A stretch of DNA of 64,000 nt from Cloeon dipterum (taxonomy: Eukaryota > Arthropoda > Insecta > Ephemeroptera > Baetidae), in contig NC_088790.1 of NCBI RefSeq assembly GCF_949628265.1, positions 17,612,545-17,676,544 of the forward strand, in the 5' to 3' direction. A program made the position numbers and the translations under genes. Position 1 is the stretch's first letter; the number at the start of each line of letters is the position of its first letter. Of this stretch, positions 49,699 to 63,542 are shown one piece after another. The notes below the pieces were generated by a model. The model ran no database searches. It was not told the DNA's origin and was given only the letters and a program-made list of their open reading frames with translations.

Positions 49699-50523
49699 TT
49701 GCAATTTGTCACATTCCCAAATGAAACTGTTTTTGTTCACTATCCTCAGTAGGGGTTCCAGCTAGTTACCAGATCAGTAAACTGTAAGATCCCCTATTCG
49801 TCCCAAATCGCTCAATTCAAATTGGATATTTATGTCATTCCTGTGTTAAATTTTGACCCATAGATAAATTTCGAGAACCAAAAGCCCTGATTAATCCAGG
49901 CAAAACCCGGAGTTTGGCAGCCCTACTCCTTAGTGTTTCTTTAGGTTTAAAACAATTTAACATGGACCGATCGTAATAACATGCAATAATAGCACGTACA
50001 TATAAATCAGCCTGAAATATCAACCTAATAAAATTAGTTCATGGGGAAGAGTCCAACTCTTTTGAAACCAACTTTTCCTCCTTTCCTAAATAAATGCATT
50101 TTTGTCTTTGATTACTCAGAATTTTAAATCAATATAATTAAATTAATTAATTATTATACTGAATTTACAATTAAAATTCCCGTGTTACACACACACCTAC
50201 CTTGGTGGTAAAAAATTAAATTTCTTTACAAGCTGTATAAAGTTTTTAGAATAATATAGAGCCGCAGCCGCACCACTCAAAAGTGACATAAATTCTCCAT
50301 CTAAAAATGCGTTTTGGAATTTCCGATAATGAAATAATGGGCTACTGTTTCAACCTGTTTTATTTTGTAATATAATAGACTAATCCAAAAACCTGATATA
50401 TATATTTCAAAAATGGTTAGTATTACACTTTTTGCTTCCAAAATCAGTGAAATCTGTAACAAAACGATCGAGGGTTGCTGTGTGAGTGAATTTCGCGCTG
50501 CCAGCGCTGGCGTAGCAAGGGCG

Positions 50524-50551
50524 GGTCACGTGACCGATAAGCATGACGTCA
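50524..50551. promoter_or_regulatory. Palindromic E-box and full CRE upstream of liprin-alpha
   Basis: GGTCACGTGACC (50524-50535) is a perfect 12-bp palindrome containing GTCACGTGAC, the CLEAR/E-box type bound by Mitf/TFEB and USF factors. Eight bases later TGACGTCA (50544-50551) is a perfect CRE for CREB/ATF proteins. Both lie about 270 bp upstream of the liprin start, inside the CpG-rich segment. The motifs are seen directly; binding is inferred. Confidence 0.55.
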
Positions 50552-50812
50552 CTGGAGTGCGATCGCAGTATGGCCGCCGGGGCCTGGAGGAGGATCAGAC
50601 TGTCGGCGAGTCGGCACTGGAAAAGCTGAGGGAGAGATTGTCGAGAAGGGCCGGACGGTTGGGCCGGCCGTAGCGATGACGGCGGCCGAGGCGCCAACCG
50701 GGTCGAGTTGGCCGAACGCACGGGCTGTGAGCAGGGCAGCGTGAGACCGACCCGCGAGTGACAGGAACGAGAACTTGTGCGAAGCGCGAGAGCGTCCGGG
50801 CGCTCGGACAAG

Positions 50813-53800
50813 ATGTGGAACATGATGTGCGACGTGATGCCGACCATCTCGGAGGACACGATCAGCCAGCGGGGTGGGGGCCAGTTCGGCGGGGCCGCCG
50901 AGGACCCCAACTTCGAGCAGCTGATGGTGTCGATGCTGGACGAGCGCGACAAGCTGATGGACAGTCTGCGCGAGACGCAGGAGCGGCTCGCGGACAACGA
51001 GGGCAAGCTGCACGAGACAGAGAAAGAGAGAGACTCTCTGCAGCGGCAGATCGCGGCCAACCTGCCCCAGGTAAGACTCCCTGGCCGCCCCCGGGCCGCC
51101 CCCGAGAGGCAGCTGCCGGCCCCCGCCCACCCCGACCAAATATCGATCGGCCGCCATCTTCGACCCGCGGCCGCCGCCGACGGCCTCCGTCGCCCTGCCC
51201 GTGCTCACCTGTGGGGGCCGCGGCCTCCTCCAACGGCCGGTCCCCCACAAGGAGGCACCGGTGCCCCCTGAGGGCCCAAATCCCGCTAAATCTGCTCGTT
51301 TGGGAGCCAACTCCTATAACCCTTTCATGTCAAAATTAGTCCTTCAGTTTCCTGACAATGAATTGATTTCATCATTCTCCAGTTAATTATCGGTCCCAGT
51401 CGGCGTTTCATAACTGGATTGTGATTATTGGTTCGAAAACAGTGAAACACCATTAACATTTTTCTTCACACTGCATTTATCTGAGTTTAAATTATCATTG
51501 AGAGTAGCAGCGTAGGCCAATTGAATTTTTGCCAACAGGTTCTGACGTTTGTTACTTTTTATGAATGAAACTCGAGGCTTTTGGCCTGTTTGTCTGAAGG
51601 CACTAAATGATAAAAGTAGCAAAGATAACAGGATCCGTGAGAAAAAGTGTAATTGAAGACAATAGGCCTTTAAAATTGAAAGACTCGATGCAGTGCATTA
51701 ATTTAGCATTTAAGATTTTTAAACAATACATCCTGCCTATTCCTTTTGATAAGTGATTTAAAGAAAGAATGACGTTGAGAGGGCGGATGTGCCTTGGCGT
51801 CTGCCGCTCCAAAAATGGCAACAATCGAGATAGCGACGATTCCGGACGATTCGCAGAAACGTACTTCTTCTTGCCATTCATATCAATAGCCTTTCTAAAT
51901 CAGCTGATTGCGAGACGCTGTCAGTTCTGGTGTCAAAGTAATATTATATATTAGGTATGTATTATTTTTATTGACAACGAGGATGAAGCCTGGTTTTAAT
52001 TATAATATATTCAACATGAAAACAACCTCGAGTGGTCGCATTTTTCAAATATGTATTATAGATTTATCGATTGCACTTAAAAAAATCGCACGGGCAACAA
52101 ACGTCATAAACCTGACGCTGAAAATAACGGTTTTATTTTTTTCTAAAAATTCCGTAATTTGCGAAAGAAGTATTTAAGGTTTTGCTGTTTGAATTCTAAA
52201 ATGCAGAAACTATTCTATATTTCCTATCTACCATAAAAACGACGTGATGTAAATAAAATATTAAGCGCATTTGTGATAGTTTTCTGATTTTTTTTAATGA
52301 TAGAGAGGCTTCAGGCTTAAGCCACAGCATGAAACGAGTCATAACATCGCGAACTAATATAATAAAATGTAATGATCCTATCAGGGTGAGCATGTTCCCC
52401 CGCTCTGTTTGAAACGTTTTTTAATTTTAATTCAAATGCTGACGCGTGGTTCTGTCAATATCTAGGAATTCGCCACGCTGACCAAAGAACTGAACCAATC
52501 GAGGGAGCGACTTTTGGAGAAGGAGGAGGAAATATCTGAACTGAAGGCTGAGCGCAACAACACTAGGGTAAGATACTACAATTTCACCATTATTATGCCT
52601 CCCTAAACCTATTGTATGTGTGTGCGGTACAGCTGCTATTGGAGCACCTGGAATGTCTGGTGTCAAGACACGAGCGCTCCCTCAGGATGACCGTGGTGAA
52701 GCGGCAGGCGGCGTCGCAGTCCGGCGTCTCAAGCGAGGTGGAGGTGCTCAAGGCGCTCAAGTCACTTTTTGAGCACCACAAAGCACTTGATGAGAAGGTC
52801 AGGGAGCGGCTCAGGGTCGCCTTGGAACGCGTCAACACCCTTGAGGAGGAACTCAATGCTACCAAAGATGAGGTGAGAGGTTTCTTATTTGGAAAATTTT
52901 TGTCTCTAAAAACATTATCTGATTTTAACAGCTGCAACAGTACAAGTCTGGCGAGGTGACAAGGATGGAAAATGGTCACGAGCCCAGCAAAGAGCAAAAC
53001 GCTCAGCAGCTGTCGGCAACGGTCGCGTCCAAAGTGAGTGGGCGTCCTCTGCCAAAAATTAGAATTGAAATTGCTGTACTGTATTCTGGCATGTTACTTA
53101 ATTTGCCTGATAACAAATCATGTACAAAACAAACCGCTATTGATTTTGTGATTTTTTTTTAACTTGTCTCGTCATTGTGTTGTTGATTTTGATTTTATTT
53201 GGTTTGTTCTCTTTTCTGTGTCCAAGCAGCAACTGCCAAATGGCTCTGATACCGACGCTGTAGTTGACCTCCCAAGTTTAGTTGGTGACCAGGTGAGACG
53301 CCTCTTTGCTGCTGCCATTTCTGCGAGCTCCAGATTTTACCATCATCAAATCTTGACCGCGTATTACGAACTATTTTGATGGCAAAATCTGTGAACTCTG
53401 CTTTTCGCCAATCTTCTTTGTTTCGCTTCTCCAGCCCATACTCGTCAATATGCACGCACTCATATTGCACACCAATGTGATCGTTTGCCATGCTAACATA
53501 GCCATTCCTGACCATTTTACAGAGCGCTGAACTAACCGCTGCGCAGCGAAGAGTGGCTGAGCTGACGTCACGGGTTGCAGAACTCGAGGAGACGCTTTCC
53601 AAAGCACAGAAAGAGGTCATCAAGCTGCAGGACCAGAGCGCCAAGCTGCAGCAAGACCTCATGGAAAATGTGGCGCAGAAAGAGGACCAGGTTAGACTGG
53701 TTTAATATTCTTATTACAGGGAAATGCTTTCTGGCGTTTCTTTTTAAAGTAATGATATATGCAACAGGTAAAGAGAGGACAAGATTTTAGATTAAAATAT

Positions 53801-56800
53801 TTTTTATTACGGATCAGCAGGGTAACTTTATTCCATGTATCCACACATCCAAAGAGAAACTACAAAATAACAAAAAGGTCAATTGGAAACAAGGAAAATC
53901 ATCCATTTCATTGTTAAGTCCAAAGACCTGAATTATCTCGCAATCAGTTACACAATTAAACTAGCCATTGCTATTATTTGGCTAATTTTGAATGTGAAAT
54001 AAAATAATTACATTAAATAATTTTATTATTGTTCGCTCACAGGAGGAGAGAATAGCGACTTTGGAGAAGCGGTACTTGCATGCCCAACGTGAGTCCACTT
54101 CGCTGCACGACTTGAACAGTAAGCTCGAACAGGAGCTGAAGCACAAGGAAGCCCAGCTAAAGGTGTGTTAACTTATTTTCACATTTTTCAGCACTATTTT
54201 TACTTTTGTTTCTCGCAGCTGCAAGATGAGAAGTGCCAGGCAATCCAGGAGAAGCTTGAACTGTCTGAACAGAAGCTAGCGCAATACGCAAAGCTGCCTG
54301 AGATGGAAGAGGAGCTGAAGCAACGCATGGAAGCCCTTACTCAGGTAAGGGCTCAGGTAGGCACCTCATCGAAACGGTCGTCCGTGCTGCACACTGCCTG
54401 CCTGAGAATTGAAATCGACTTTCCTTTGGTTTTACTTGAATCTCTTTGCACACCAACTAACGAAAAGTCTCAGCAAATGGATGAACTTTCAAATCTATCT
54501 TTTAGTCTGCATGAAATGCAAACACAAAGTCGATTTAAAGCAGATAGGAACTAATCTCATTTGGAAATTTGCACTTGAGAATTAACTTTCTTGAAATCAT
54601 TAAAACTCTTTCTGCGCATTTAATTTTACTGTGCTCGCAAAAGCACGTTTACATAGCACAGTCTAGGATGTTGCTTTGGTATTTTGTTGTTGGTAGACTT
54701 AGCTTACTGTATAAAAAGTTGTGAATAAAAAAGATTCTTTCAAAATTTAAGTTTTGCCAGTTTGTTGTTCCTAGCTGCCTTAACTCAAAAAATTAATGTT
54801 GTGGACAATAATCAAAAGTTTGTTCAGTGGCATGAAGTAATAATTGTTTCGGCCAGCTCAAAGTCATCCAAGTGCTAAAACCGATTTGGATGCTCACTGA
54901 CACAAATAAACCCGCTCTCCCACTCTAATTAACACTGCGAAACTCTTCAAATTCAGGCTCAGGAGAGACACGGCTCTGCTGAAGACCGAATTCAAAGGCT
55001 GGAGAACAATCTTGAAGAGAAGAATGCGGAGCACATAAGAGTGTCGCAGCGGCTTAAAATGAACGAGGAACACAACGCAAGACTATCTGCCACAGTAGAC
55101 AAACTACTCTCAGGTAATTTTAGCTTTAATTAATCAAAATTCAGTTACATCAAACTAAAAAATTTGCAGAGAGCAATGAGCGTCTTCAGGTGCACCTGCA
55201 GGAGCGGATGCATGCCCTGGAGGAGAAAAATGCGTTGGCGCAGGAACTTGAACAGACTCGCAAGTTTTTGGAGGACACGCAATGCGAGAAAGGAGAAATA
55301 ATGAAGGAGCTGGGCAAAACGCGACTCGAGTGTGAGAATGCTAAGCGCCAGATCATTCAACAGGAGATCGCTTTCAATATCCAGCAGACTGATGCCCTAA
55401 CTAGGTATGATTAGATAAATTTAACTTTCTTAATGCACCAAACACATTGATATTTTTTTGTGGTTCGAATAAGAAACTATATTGTTGATACACTGAAGAA
55501 CAAACCTAAAGACATATATAGTTAAATAATATTCTTTGAAATTTTAATCATACAAAACTTTTCAAGGTTAGCAATTTTCTTTGGTGCTCAATTTGCAGTT
55601 TTTCTTTTGGATCACTTAAAATTTGTTTCATCTTGATTAATTTTTGCAGGAGTCTGTCTCCATCAACCGGAGAACCCAGCTTTGTCCGCAGCTCAAGCCA
55701 CTCTAGTTTTGACGCACACTCACTGCCGCGAAGAGCACAAAAGGGACGTCTCTCTGCCTTGGACGACGACCCAACCAAAGTAAGCTTTGTAACAGACCCA
55801 ATTGTAAATATCTACATTGTGAACCTGAAACAGGTCCGCACCCTAGCCGAGCAAGAGTGGGAAAAGCTGCAGCAAGCGCATGTTTTGGCAAACGTGCAGC
55901 AGGCGTTTGATGTCAGCGACGCTGAGGCGGATGACTCGGAGAGTCTTTTCTCTGCCGCGGACATGTTGTCCCCATCTGGACACACGGATGCGCAAACCTT
56001 AGCTATGATGCTGCAGGAACAGCTCGACGCCATCAACAATGAAATCAGGTGAGTTTTTTTTCTTGAAATCGGACAATCTCGGTATTAAAAAAATTGCCAA
56101 ATCTTTTTTCTCGGCTTTAAATTTGATTAAAAGGACATAGGTGAATCTTCATCTGTTTGAATCTTGTAAATGAATTTAGTCTGCTAATTATTTTTTTGCA
56201 ACAATTCTGTTAATAAAAGAATATGACGCAGCCTTCTAATCCAAATTGGTTTTTCTGCTTGGCTATCAGGCTAATACAGGAAGAGAAGCAGAGCACTGAG
56301 GCACGAGCAGAGGAGCTGGAGTCGCGAGTAGGCAGCCTTGAGCACATGAACCTGCTAGTGCGCGGTCGCAGCTTTGAGCGGCCATCGGCATCTCCTCCTC
56401 AGTCGGGGCGCTCAACCCCTCGCTCGCATCACTCTCCCCAACGAGATTACTTGCACAAGTATCATACGGTAAGAATCACAAACCACAAATGCGCCTCTCT
56501 TGCGTCTAACATATTTTTTATCTTAGCATTCTAAGAATTTGTTAGTAGTTGTGTCGGCAGCATTGAGCTGTTGTTTTCAATATTTCGTGGTAGGCTGAGA
56601 ATATAATTTTTATTATTAATGTTAGTGGCAGTTTTTTGTTTAGAAAAGTTTACATCGACTCATATGAAAACTTCGCTGATGAAATTATTGCGATTGCCGG
56701 ATATTTAGTAATATTAATCTTGATGATTTATAAATTTTTAATTACTAACGAAATTTTTTCCAAGAACACAATGTTATGTTTCCTTGAAGTCTCACAAAAT

Positions 56801-59800
56801 CATAACAATAAAAATTGCTACCTGAAAGCTAGAAATTTGCTTTTGGAAAAGCGTTAGTTTCGATCCGCAAGCCACATTTCCTCCTCTTAAGTCCCAATTC
56901 ACACACTTGACCCCCTGCGGCAAGCGGAGTGCTGAGGCGGAGAGTGTTTCAGGCGCCAGCCGCCATGTCACCCGCGCACTCACACCAGTACGCGGCCACC
57001 ATCAGTCCTGGCCAAATGTCGGAATCGTTGCCCGCGAGTCAGGTGAGACGGCGCACACTCGCTGTAGTCGCTCGCTCTCGCCTACACGCTTCTTTTGCTG
57101 GCTCAACCCTTGTACCAACCCCCTGACACCTTTGTGCTCTTCCTTGTAAACTATGGCTCATAAAATTTTGTACACACATACACACAATGAAAATAACACC
57201 CCATCAAAAGTCAGTAGGGTAGGAATTGCTGGTAGGACCCTAGTGGTTAGATCATAGAACGTCACACAAATTTTGAAAATTACTTACTGTGACACAGAGT
57301 CAGATTTTACCCTTGTTCTAGTGTTTGATGCTTGCAGCCTCCGTTTATGGCACCAATAATAAATTTTTCAATGGTTTCTGAATTTACTAATTCATTTTTC
57401 AAAGATGCTCAATTTTTCCACTTTTTTATCAACATGCTGTCATTTGAGGTCTGCTCTCACCACTGACTAGGGCGAAGAATGTATGAATCGATGGTGGAAA
57501 TAGGTTATAGCCTTCCAATGAATGAAAATTAAACTAAAGTGACTCTCTTGTTATGGATGTTTCTATTAGTAGGACAAACACTGATTGCAAAGGACTAGAG
57601 GTCCAATCCGTTATCGTGCCAGTTATGATTTTATTTGGTCTAGTTGCACTTTTTTAAACGGTATTGTGAACTTTTACTCTTATAATGTTATTGGCTACCC
57701 AATCTGTAAAATACGCGTGTAGGCAGTTAGTTAATTAGAATCGGTTTACAAAGATTGCTTCAAGATAAAAAAATTCTTCAACTCAATTCAACTGTACAAA
57801 CTGTAGATTAGCAATAAAAAATTATGCAATGCACTAAAAACAGCAGTTTTCAAACTGCATAATTTTTAAGACGTTTCTCCCTATTTAACCAAGTGGGCTG
57901 TGAGTGACTTAAAGTTCCATGTAAAAAATTCAAACAATGTTCTTTTCACTGTAATTCTTTCACCCCTGTGTAAAACTGTCCACTTGCAACGTGCAAAGCT
58001 ATGATTTCCTTCTCTTTGATTTGCCGCCGTAGCTTATTGTCGCTGGTCCAGCTGAAGCGTCGGCTGGGCCAGCCAATTTAGCGGTAATTCGCCACGCCTG
58101 AAGTAGTGGGGCTCTCAGTTACAGTTGTCGGGTGCCGGGGAGCTTTCCAAGGAGGACATGCGCTCGCTCAAGGACAACTCGCCACCGATGATGGGTGCCG
58201 GCGCCATGACCTTGCCTGCCGGCGCCAGCTCCAACTCGCTCGCGGGCCTCTCATCCATCGGTGGCTCTTCCCTGGTCGGTGCCCCGCCCTATGGTGGCCT
58301 TGGGCCCAACGCGGCCCGCTCCCTGCGCCTCGAAAGGGTGGCTCAGGCCCTCGCACATAGCACTGAAGAACTCAGAAGGTCCGAACACTTGCTGATGTCG
58401 TAAGATTCCAAAATCCATACCATCTCTCAATGTTGTATAAGAACAATAATTAGAAATTAATTCGTCGTTTATTTAAATTAAAAAATTATCAGCTGTATGT
58501 TTTACATACAAGCACAATCTCCTTTATGGAGAGTGATAAAATTCCAGATGCAAACCAACTTTTCATTTCATATTGAATTTTTTAACTCATTGGCATGTTA
58601 ATTTTTTTTCTCACATTTAAGATCCATAGCATGATTTTATTTTGAAACAAAGCTTGAAAGTATCATTTCTAATTTGGTGCCTCTTCTAAAAGGAGCAATA
58701 ACGGAAACAACCACTTGAGTTAATGAAAATTTTATCTGCTATAACAGTCAAGACTCGCTGCACAAGAGCAACGTTCCGCCGAAGAAGTCAAAGGGGATCA
58801 AGTCGTCGCTGGGACGGTTCTTCAGCAAGAAAGACAAGGGGAAGCCGCCGTCGAACAGCAAAGACTCGCCCATGATGACCTCATCGACCGACGGCATGCC
58901 CACCTCGCACAGTCTCTACGCGGACAGCGACATCATGTGCTCGAGCGACACCCTATCGCTAGCGGGTGGCTTAGGCCAGAAGGGAGACTTTGATCGTAGA
59001 AAGAAGAAAAAGTAAGATCCATTGTTTGATTTATTTATTTCATAATATTTACCATTAAGCATTTTTTCTAACCGGGTTCTTTGGTGTTACAGTAATTTCT
59101 CAAGACACGAATTGCTAGCGGAGGCGATGAAGGCAGGCACTCCGTTTGCATTATGGAATGGGCCGACGATTGTTGCGTGGCTTGAGCTTTGGGTTGGCAT
59201 GCCAGCTTGGTATGTGGCCGCCTGCCGCGCCAACGTCAAGTCTGGTGCTATCATGAGTGCCCTCAGCGATACAGAAATCCAGCGGGAAATCGGAATCAGG
59301 TAAACATAATATATCTAAAAATTTTGTACTCAACCAAAGCCGATTCCTTAGAATATATTCATGATTGATGTCAGATATTTAAAAATATTAATTATATTTC
59401 CATTCTATGAACAACATGTTAAAAATCTTCATAGATTTGATAGAGACATTTCACATTTGAACATTAAAACTTAAATTATCTATAGATATACAAGCTATGT
59501 AATAAATATATTCATACTTGTGTGATGTCTTTCTAATTTCGCTTTTTTTAGCAACCCATTGCATCGACTGAAACTCCGGTTAGCTATCCAGGAAATGGTT
59601 TCGCTGACAAGTCCGTCGGCCCCCAAGACTTCGCGCACCACGCTTGCGTTTGGCGACATGAACCACGAGTGGATCGGCAATGCGTGGTTGCCTTCCCTCG
59701 GCCTGCCGCAGTATCGCACCACCTTTATGGAGTGCCTAGTCGACGCTCGCATGCTCGACCACCTCAACAAGAAGGACCTCAGGGGACAACTCAAAATGGT

Positions 59801-60799
59801 CGACAGCTTCCATAGGTATGCTTTTTATCACAAAATAATTCTAACAAATCAATAAAGAACAAATAAAATGGTTTTTAAAAATACAAGTTATCTTTAATTT
59901 GGGTGCAATACTTTTTTACAGAACGAGCCTTCAGTTTGGAATTTCGTGTCTAAAACGGCTGAACTATGATAGAAGGCAGCTGGAAGAGCGGCGGAAATCG
60001 TGCGAGAATGAACTCGCCGACGTACTAGTCTGGTCCAATGAGCGTGTCATTAAATGGGTCACTAGCATGGGACTAAAAGTGAGTCTTACACCTTATCTTT
60101 TAATTGCATTTCACACGTAATTTCAATTTTTTTCCATCAGGAGTATGCTAATAATCTGGTCGAGTCTGGCGTGCATGGTGCATTGATCGCTTTGGACGAC
60201 GCCTTTGACGCCATCAGCCTTGCACTGGCACTAAAAATTCCGACACAAAACACTCAGGTAAATTTCAAAGTTTCATAATTGTGATCATCACCTCAACATT
60301 TATTCATGAGAAATTTTAATAGAGTTACTTCAACTTTTTCTGCATTGCTAAAAAAGCGTTTCTGATTATAATATATTTCAAACAAGATAAAGTAGAATGT
60401 ACGTAATAGCTCTATGTTTGAATTATAAACCTATCACGGAAATTTTTCCGGCTGTCTCTATTGCCTTTATTACAATTGATTGTAACAAACCATTGGGACT
60501 GTCTAAAGATGGACAAGAAAATAGTCAATTAGAAGGTAAAGAAAGTCAAAGAAGGGTATTCATGAATAAATTCTGAATGAAATCATGATCATCCTGTTTT
60601 CGAAAATGAAATCGTGTTGGGGGACGGAAAGAAAAAAATTGATGATTAGAGGAAACCAAAATATGGATCACCAAATTTTGATAAATCCGTATTTTTTTCT
60701 TTGCAGGCGCGTCAGATCCTCGAGATCGAGTTTAACAACCTGTTGGCGGCGGCGACGGACCGTCAGGTGCTGCCCGAGTCAGAAATGCCCAAGTCCTGA
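50813..60799 (+). CDS. Liprin-alpha: Liprin-alpha, presynaptic scaffold, 21 coding exons, 1193 aa
   Basis: Exons: 50813-51070, 52466-52567, 52633-52872, 52932-53033, 53230-53292, 53523-53690, 54043-54162, 54219-54344, 54957-55113, 55170-55404, 55650-55779, 55834-56048, 56270-56468, 56953-57042, 58125-58399, 58748-59011, 59093-59299, 59552-59815, 59922-60078, 60141-60257, 60707-60799. All are phase-consistent (3582 nt). Liprin-alpha organises presynaptic active zones, binds LAR-type phosphatases, RIM/ELKS and kinesin-3, and carries cargo along axons. The start [15 protein letters not shown] is the family start. The N-terminal half is coiled coil (about 28-525), with the invariant core [19 protein letters not shown] and [20 protein letters not shown]. 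An acidic segment ending [20 protein letters not shown] is at about 605-630, followed by low-complexity linkers and SQDSLHKS. Three SAM domains (about 930-1000, 1018-1085, 1105-1170) bind partners. Intron 1 (1395 bp) and the intron at 57043-58124 (1082 bp) hold nothing recognised. Confidence 0.95.
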
Positions 60800-63542
60800 C
60801 AGCTGGGGCCGCGCAATCCGGACGCCTCACCGTCAGACTAGCTCAAACCACCACCACCAGCCCTCACGCAAACGATGGACACACACTCACTTATAAGCCC
60901 ACCCCACCCACCCACCCCACAGCATAACCGCGACGGCGGTACATGAGCTCGCGCCGTCACAGCCCGCGCGTAGATGTTGTTTCTCTCTCTCTCGCTTCCA
61001 ATCCGAGCAGTCAGTAGGTTAACCAACCAAGGATAAGCGTAGAGACGTAATTCCCATGAAGCTGTGAAGGGAGTTTGATGGCAAATCATTGTTGTGTTGA
61101 AAATTTTTATTTTCTGGACATTCTCACGGGTTTGTTGTTTGGCGTTTGAGTCAATTTTGTACATACACTTTGTCACTCTCGCAAACACGTTATTTTATCT
61201 TGCTTGGTGCCCCTCGAATCATTATCATCGACTAGCGCGTTTTTACGTGAAAACATTTCAGCCACTTCCCCACCCGCCCACCGATTCGGTTTCTTTCTGA
61301 CTTGCAATTTTTGTGTGAAAATTTTAAGTTTAACCCGACTGAATGGTTTTGAGCCGGTTTTCATCTTGGCCTTGCTTATAGGAGGAGGGTTGGAGGTGGC
61401 TCGGAACGCATTTTTCTTTAATTCGATTTAGAACCAGCATTGGTGCTAGTCACGTAATTATTCTTTTGGTGAAATTTCCCCCACTAAGCGCGTTAATTTT
61501 CACCTCCTGCGTTGACGACCCGTGTGTTAAAAATGGAGAAATAATCACGCAAGCGAAACTGCCAGTATATATTGAGATATGAAGTTCATTTTTGTAACTG
61601 TTCAGTGTGCCATACGCGAGCAAATTAACGCGCGAGGAAAACACCCTCCACTACAGATTACACACCCACACTCACACACATGCATATATCGATGTTGATA
61701 TGAAGAAAAACAGGGCTAAATGTTTTAGATTCAGCAGCAGCAGCAGGAAAAACAAAACGAGGCGGAAACGCGCAAAATGGAAACTAAACTCTTAATGAAA
61801 AATATCCCAAAAGTTAACAGAAACGTAAAAGGATAAATTAAACGCAAAAGCAAGCAAAATACTCCGCTCTTTCTATCTCTTGATTAACCGAGCATTCGTG
61901 GAAAGACAGCAGCAAAACCGGCGGCTTTTCTTCTCGATAGGAATTTTCTCAAGAGGCCACCGCGCCATATCACTCCTCTCGATTTTTCCGAGGGGACATA
62001 ACAATGGTTTGAACGCGTGCCTCCGCCCCCTAAAATCGCTTTTTCCGACCGACATTCCTTCAGCATTCACAACACGCACTTTCCACTTATTTTCGCAAAG
62101 ATAGGCCCAATGAGAGGTACTTATTTATTAACTGATTTTGTTGCAAATCAAAACGATTTTTGTCGACGTAAGTTATATTTCATTTGCATGTATAGCAACT
62201 AGTCCACCATTAAGTTTGACGGAACCGACGGCAAGTGGAAATTTCTGTATTGATTTAATTACGCTTGTCAATCGCAGTACAACATTATTATTGTATTATT
62301 ACGCCCTTTGGAGGTGCAGCTATTTTGGATTTTACTTTCCACGCAGCCACCCACACTCTCATACACTCAAACGACACAGGCAGTTACAGCAAGAATCACA
62401 ACCAAAGCATTTTTTTGTTTAATTTAAATTGAGTCATTGTGTCGGCAGGAAGATTTCATTTCTTTCTGGTCAGACACGAGAGCGTTTTGTGTTGAAAACT
62501 GCAGCGAAATTTCAACAGAAACACTATTACTTGAGACATCATGGAGGAAGACAAAAATGAAGATATAATAATAAAACTATACATACTGAAAAATAAAACA
62601 GAAAATTATGCGATTACTGTAATCTTTGTACAATGTATCATAGTTGAATCTCATATCTTACAATAAAAAATACTAATCTATCAATAAATGTTGTTTTGAT
62701 GTATTTTCCTGTTACTGTTAAAGTTAAGGATATTATTTACTATATTTTTAAAAAACCAATCGCTCAAGTATATTTTTGTACATTGACGCTTTCCCAGTGA
62801 GATCTGATGTTCACATCTGTGCAAACTTCTCGATTTTGATTTAATTTGTAATATTTTGTTATGGATGTAGGTCGGTATGGGGCAGGTGCTCTGCTGGCCC
62901 GTAACAATAAATAAGGTAAAATTCCAGCCTTTCAATTAGACCATGCGATTAAGCTTCTCTTTTGCCTACATGTCAATAAGCTTTGTGCAAGAACTTGACA
63001 GAGGAAGTGAAATATCCTAATTTGTTTCAGATCCTTAAATTAATCATTGAAATTATGTTCATATCAGAAATTAAAATCGAAAATTCAGGATTCAATGTTT
63101 TTATTTTCCTTCATTCATATGGATTCAGAACTTGAATGTTCTCAATGAAAAAATTTGTTTTACATTGCGGTGCAACAAATTATGCGATGAGACAGTGAAG
63201 ATTTTAACAATATAAGAAGAATACCCAACGCAGACTTCCATGCAAAGACCCATTTTCGCTCCCAATTAAAAAATACAGCCTATGAGATTATACGCCCTTG
63301 AGACATGAGAAAATGAGAAATGAGTAAAAATATCTACAAAACTATATACAACACAAATATCAGTGTAATATCAGGCTATTGCAACGAAGAATCAATAATA
63401 TTCTTCAAAATACACCAGAGATTTAACGCCTGAAGGCGACAAACTATATTTAACCTCACAATATAAACAATAGCAGTCCTTTCAAGAAAAATAAATTACT
63501 AAGGCGTACGAAAAGGAGTATTGTGATCAATCAGTGTTTCGG
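60800..63542. other. Liprin-alpha 3' UTR and convergent 3' region of ACSL
   Basis: The stop codon of liprin-alpha is followed by about 1.9 kb that lacks coding potential. It contains simple CACCC-rich sequence (60895-60925), a CT run (60977-60990) and a CA run (61655-61680). This is best read as a long 3' UTR ending near the AATAAA pair at 62662-62688. The rest, to 63542, is AT-rich and probably holds the 3' UTR of the minus-strand ACSL gene. Confidence 0.6.
62662..62688 (+). terminator. Candidate poly(A) signals of liprin-alpha
   Basis: Two AATAAA hexamers (62662-62667 and 62683-62688) followed at once by the T/G-rich TGTTGTTTTGATGTATTTT, a typical cleavage-site arrangement. They would end a 3' UTR of about 1.9 kb. 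Confidence 0.6.

Larger units (their letters stand above)
49240..50812. other. TAF3 3' region and liprin-alpha promoter/5' UTR
   Basis: The left part is AT-rich and contains the TAF3 3' UTR, one TATCGATA (49366-49373) and a candidate poly(A) signal at 49693. From about 50480 the sequence turns sharply GC- and CpG-rich, and this continues to about 51270, past exon 1 of liprin-alpha. This is a clear CpG-rich promoter island holding the palindromic E-box and CRE listed separately. Confidence 0.6.

Noticed and set aside
54345..54554. Extension of the liprin exon through its open frame downstream of 54344
   Set aside because: Frame runs into non-conserved sequence; the phase-matched acceptor at 54957 restores the family sequence AQERHG.
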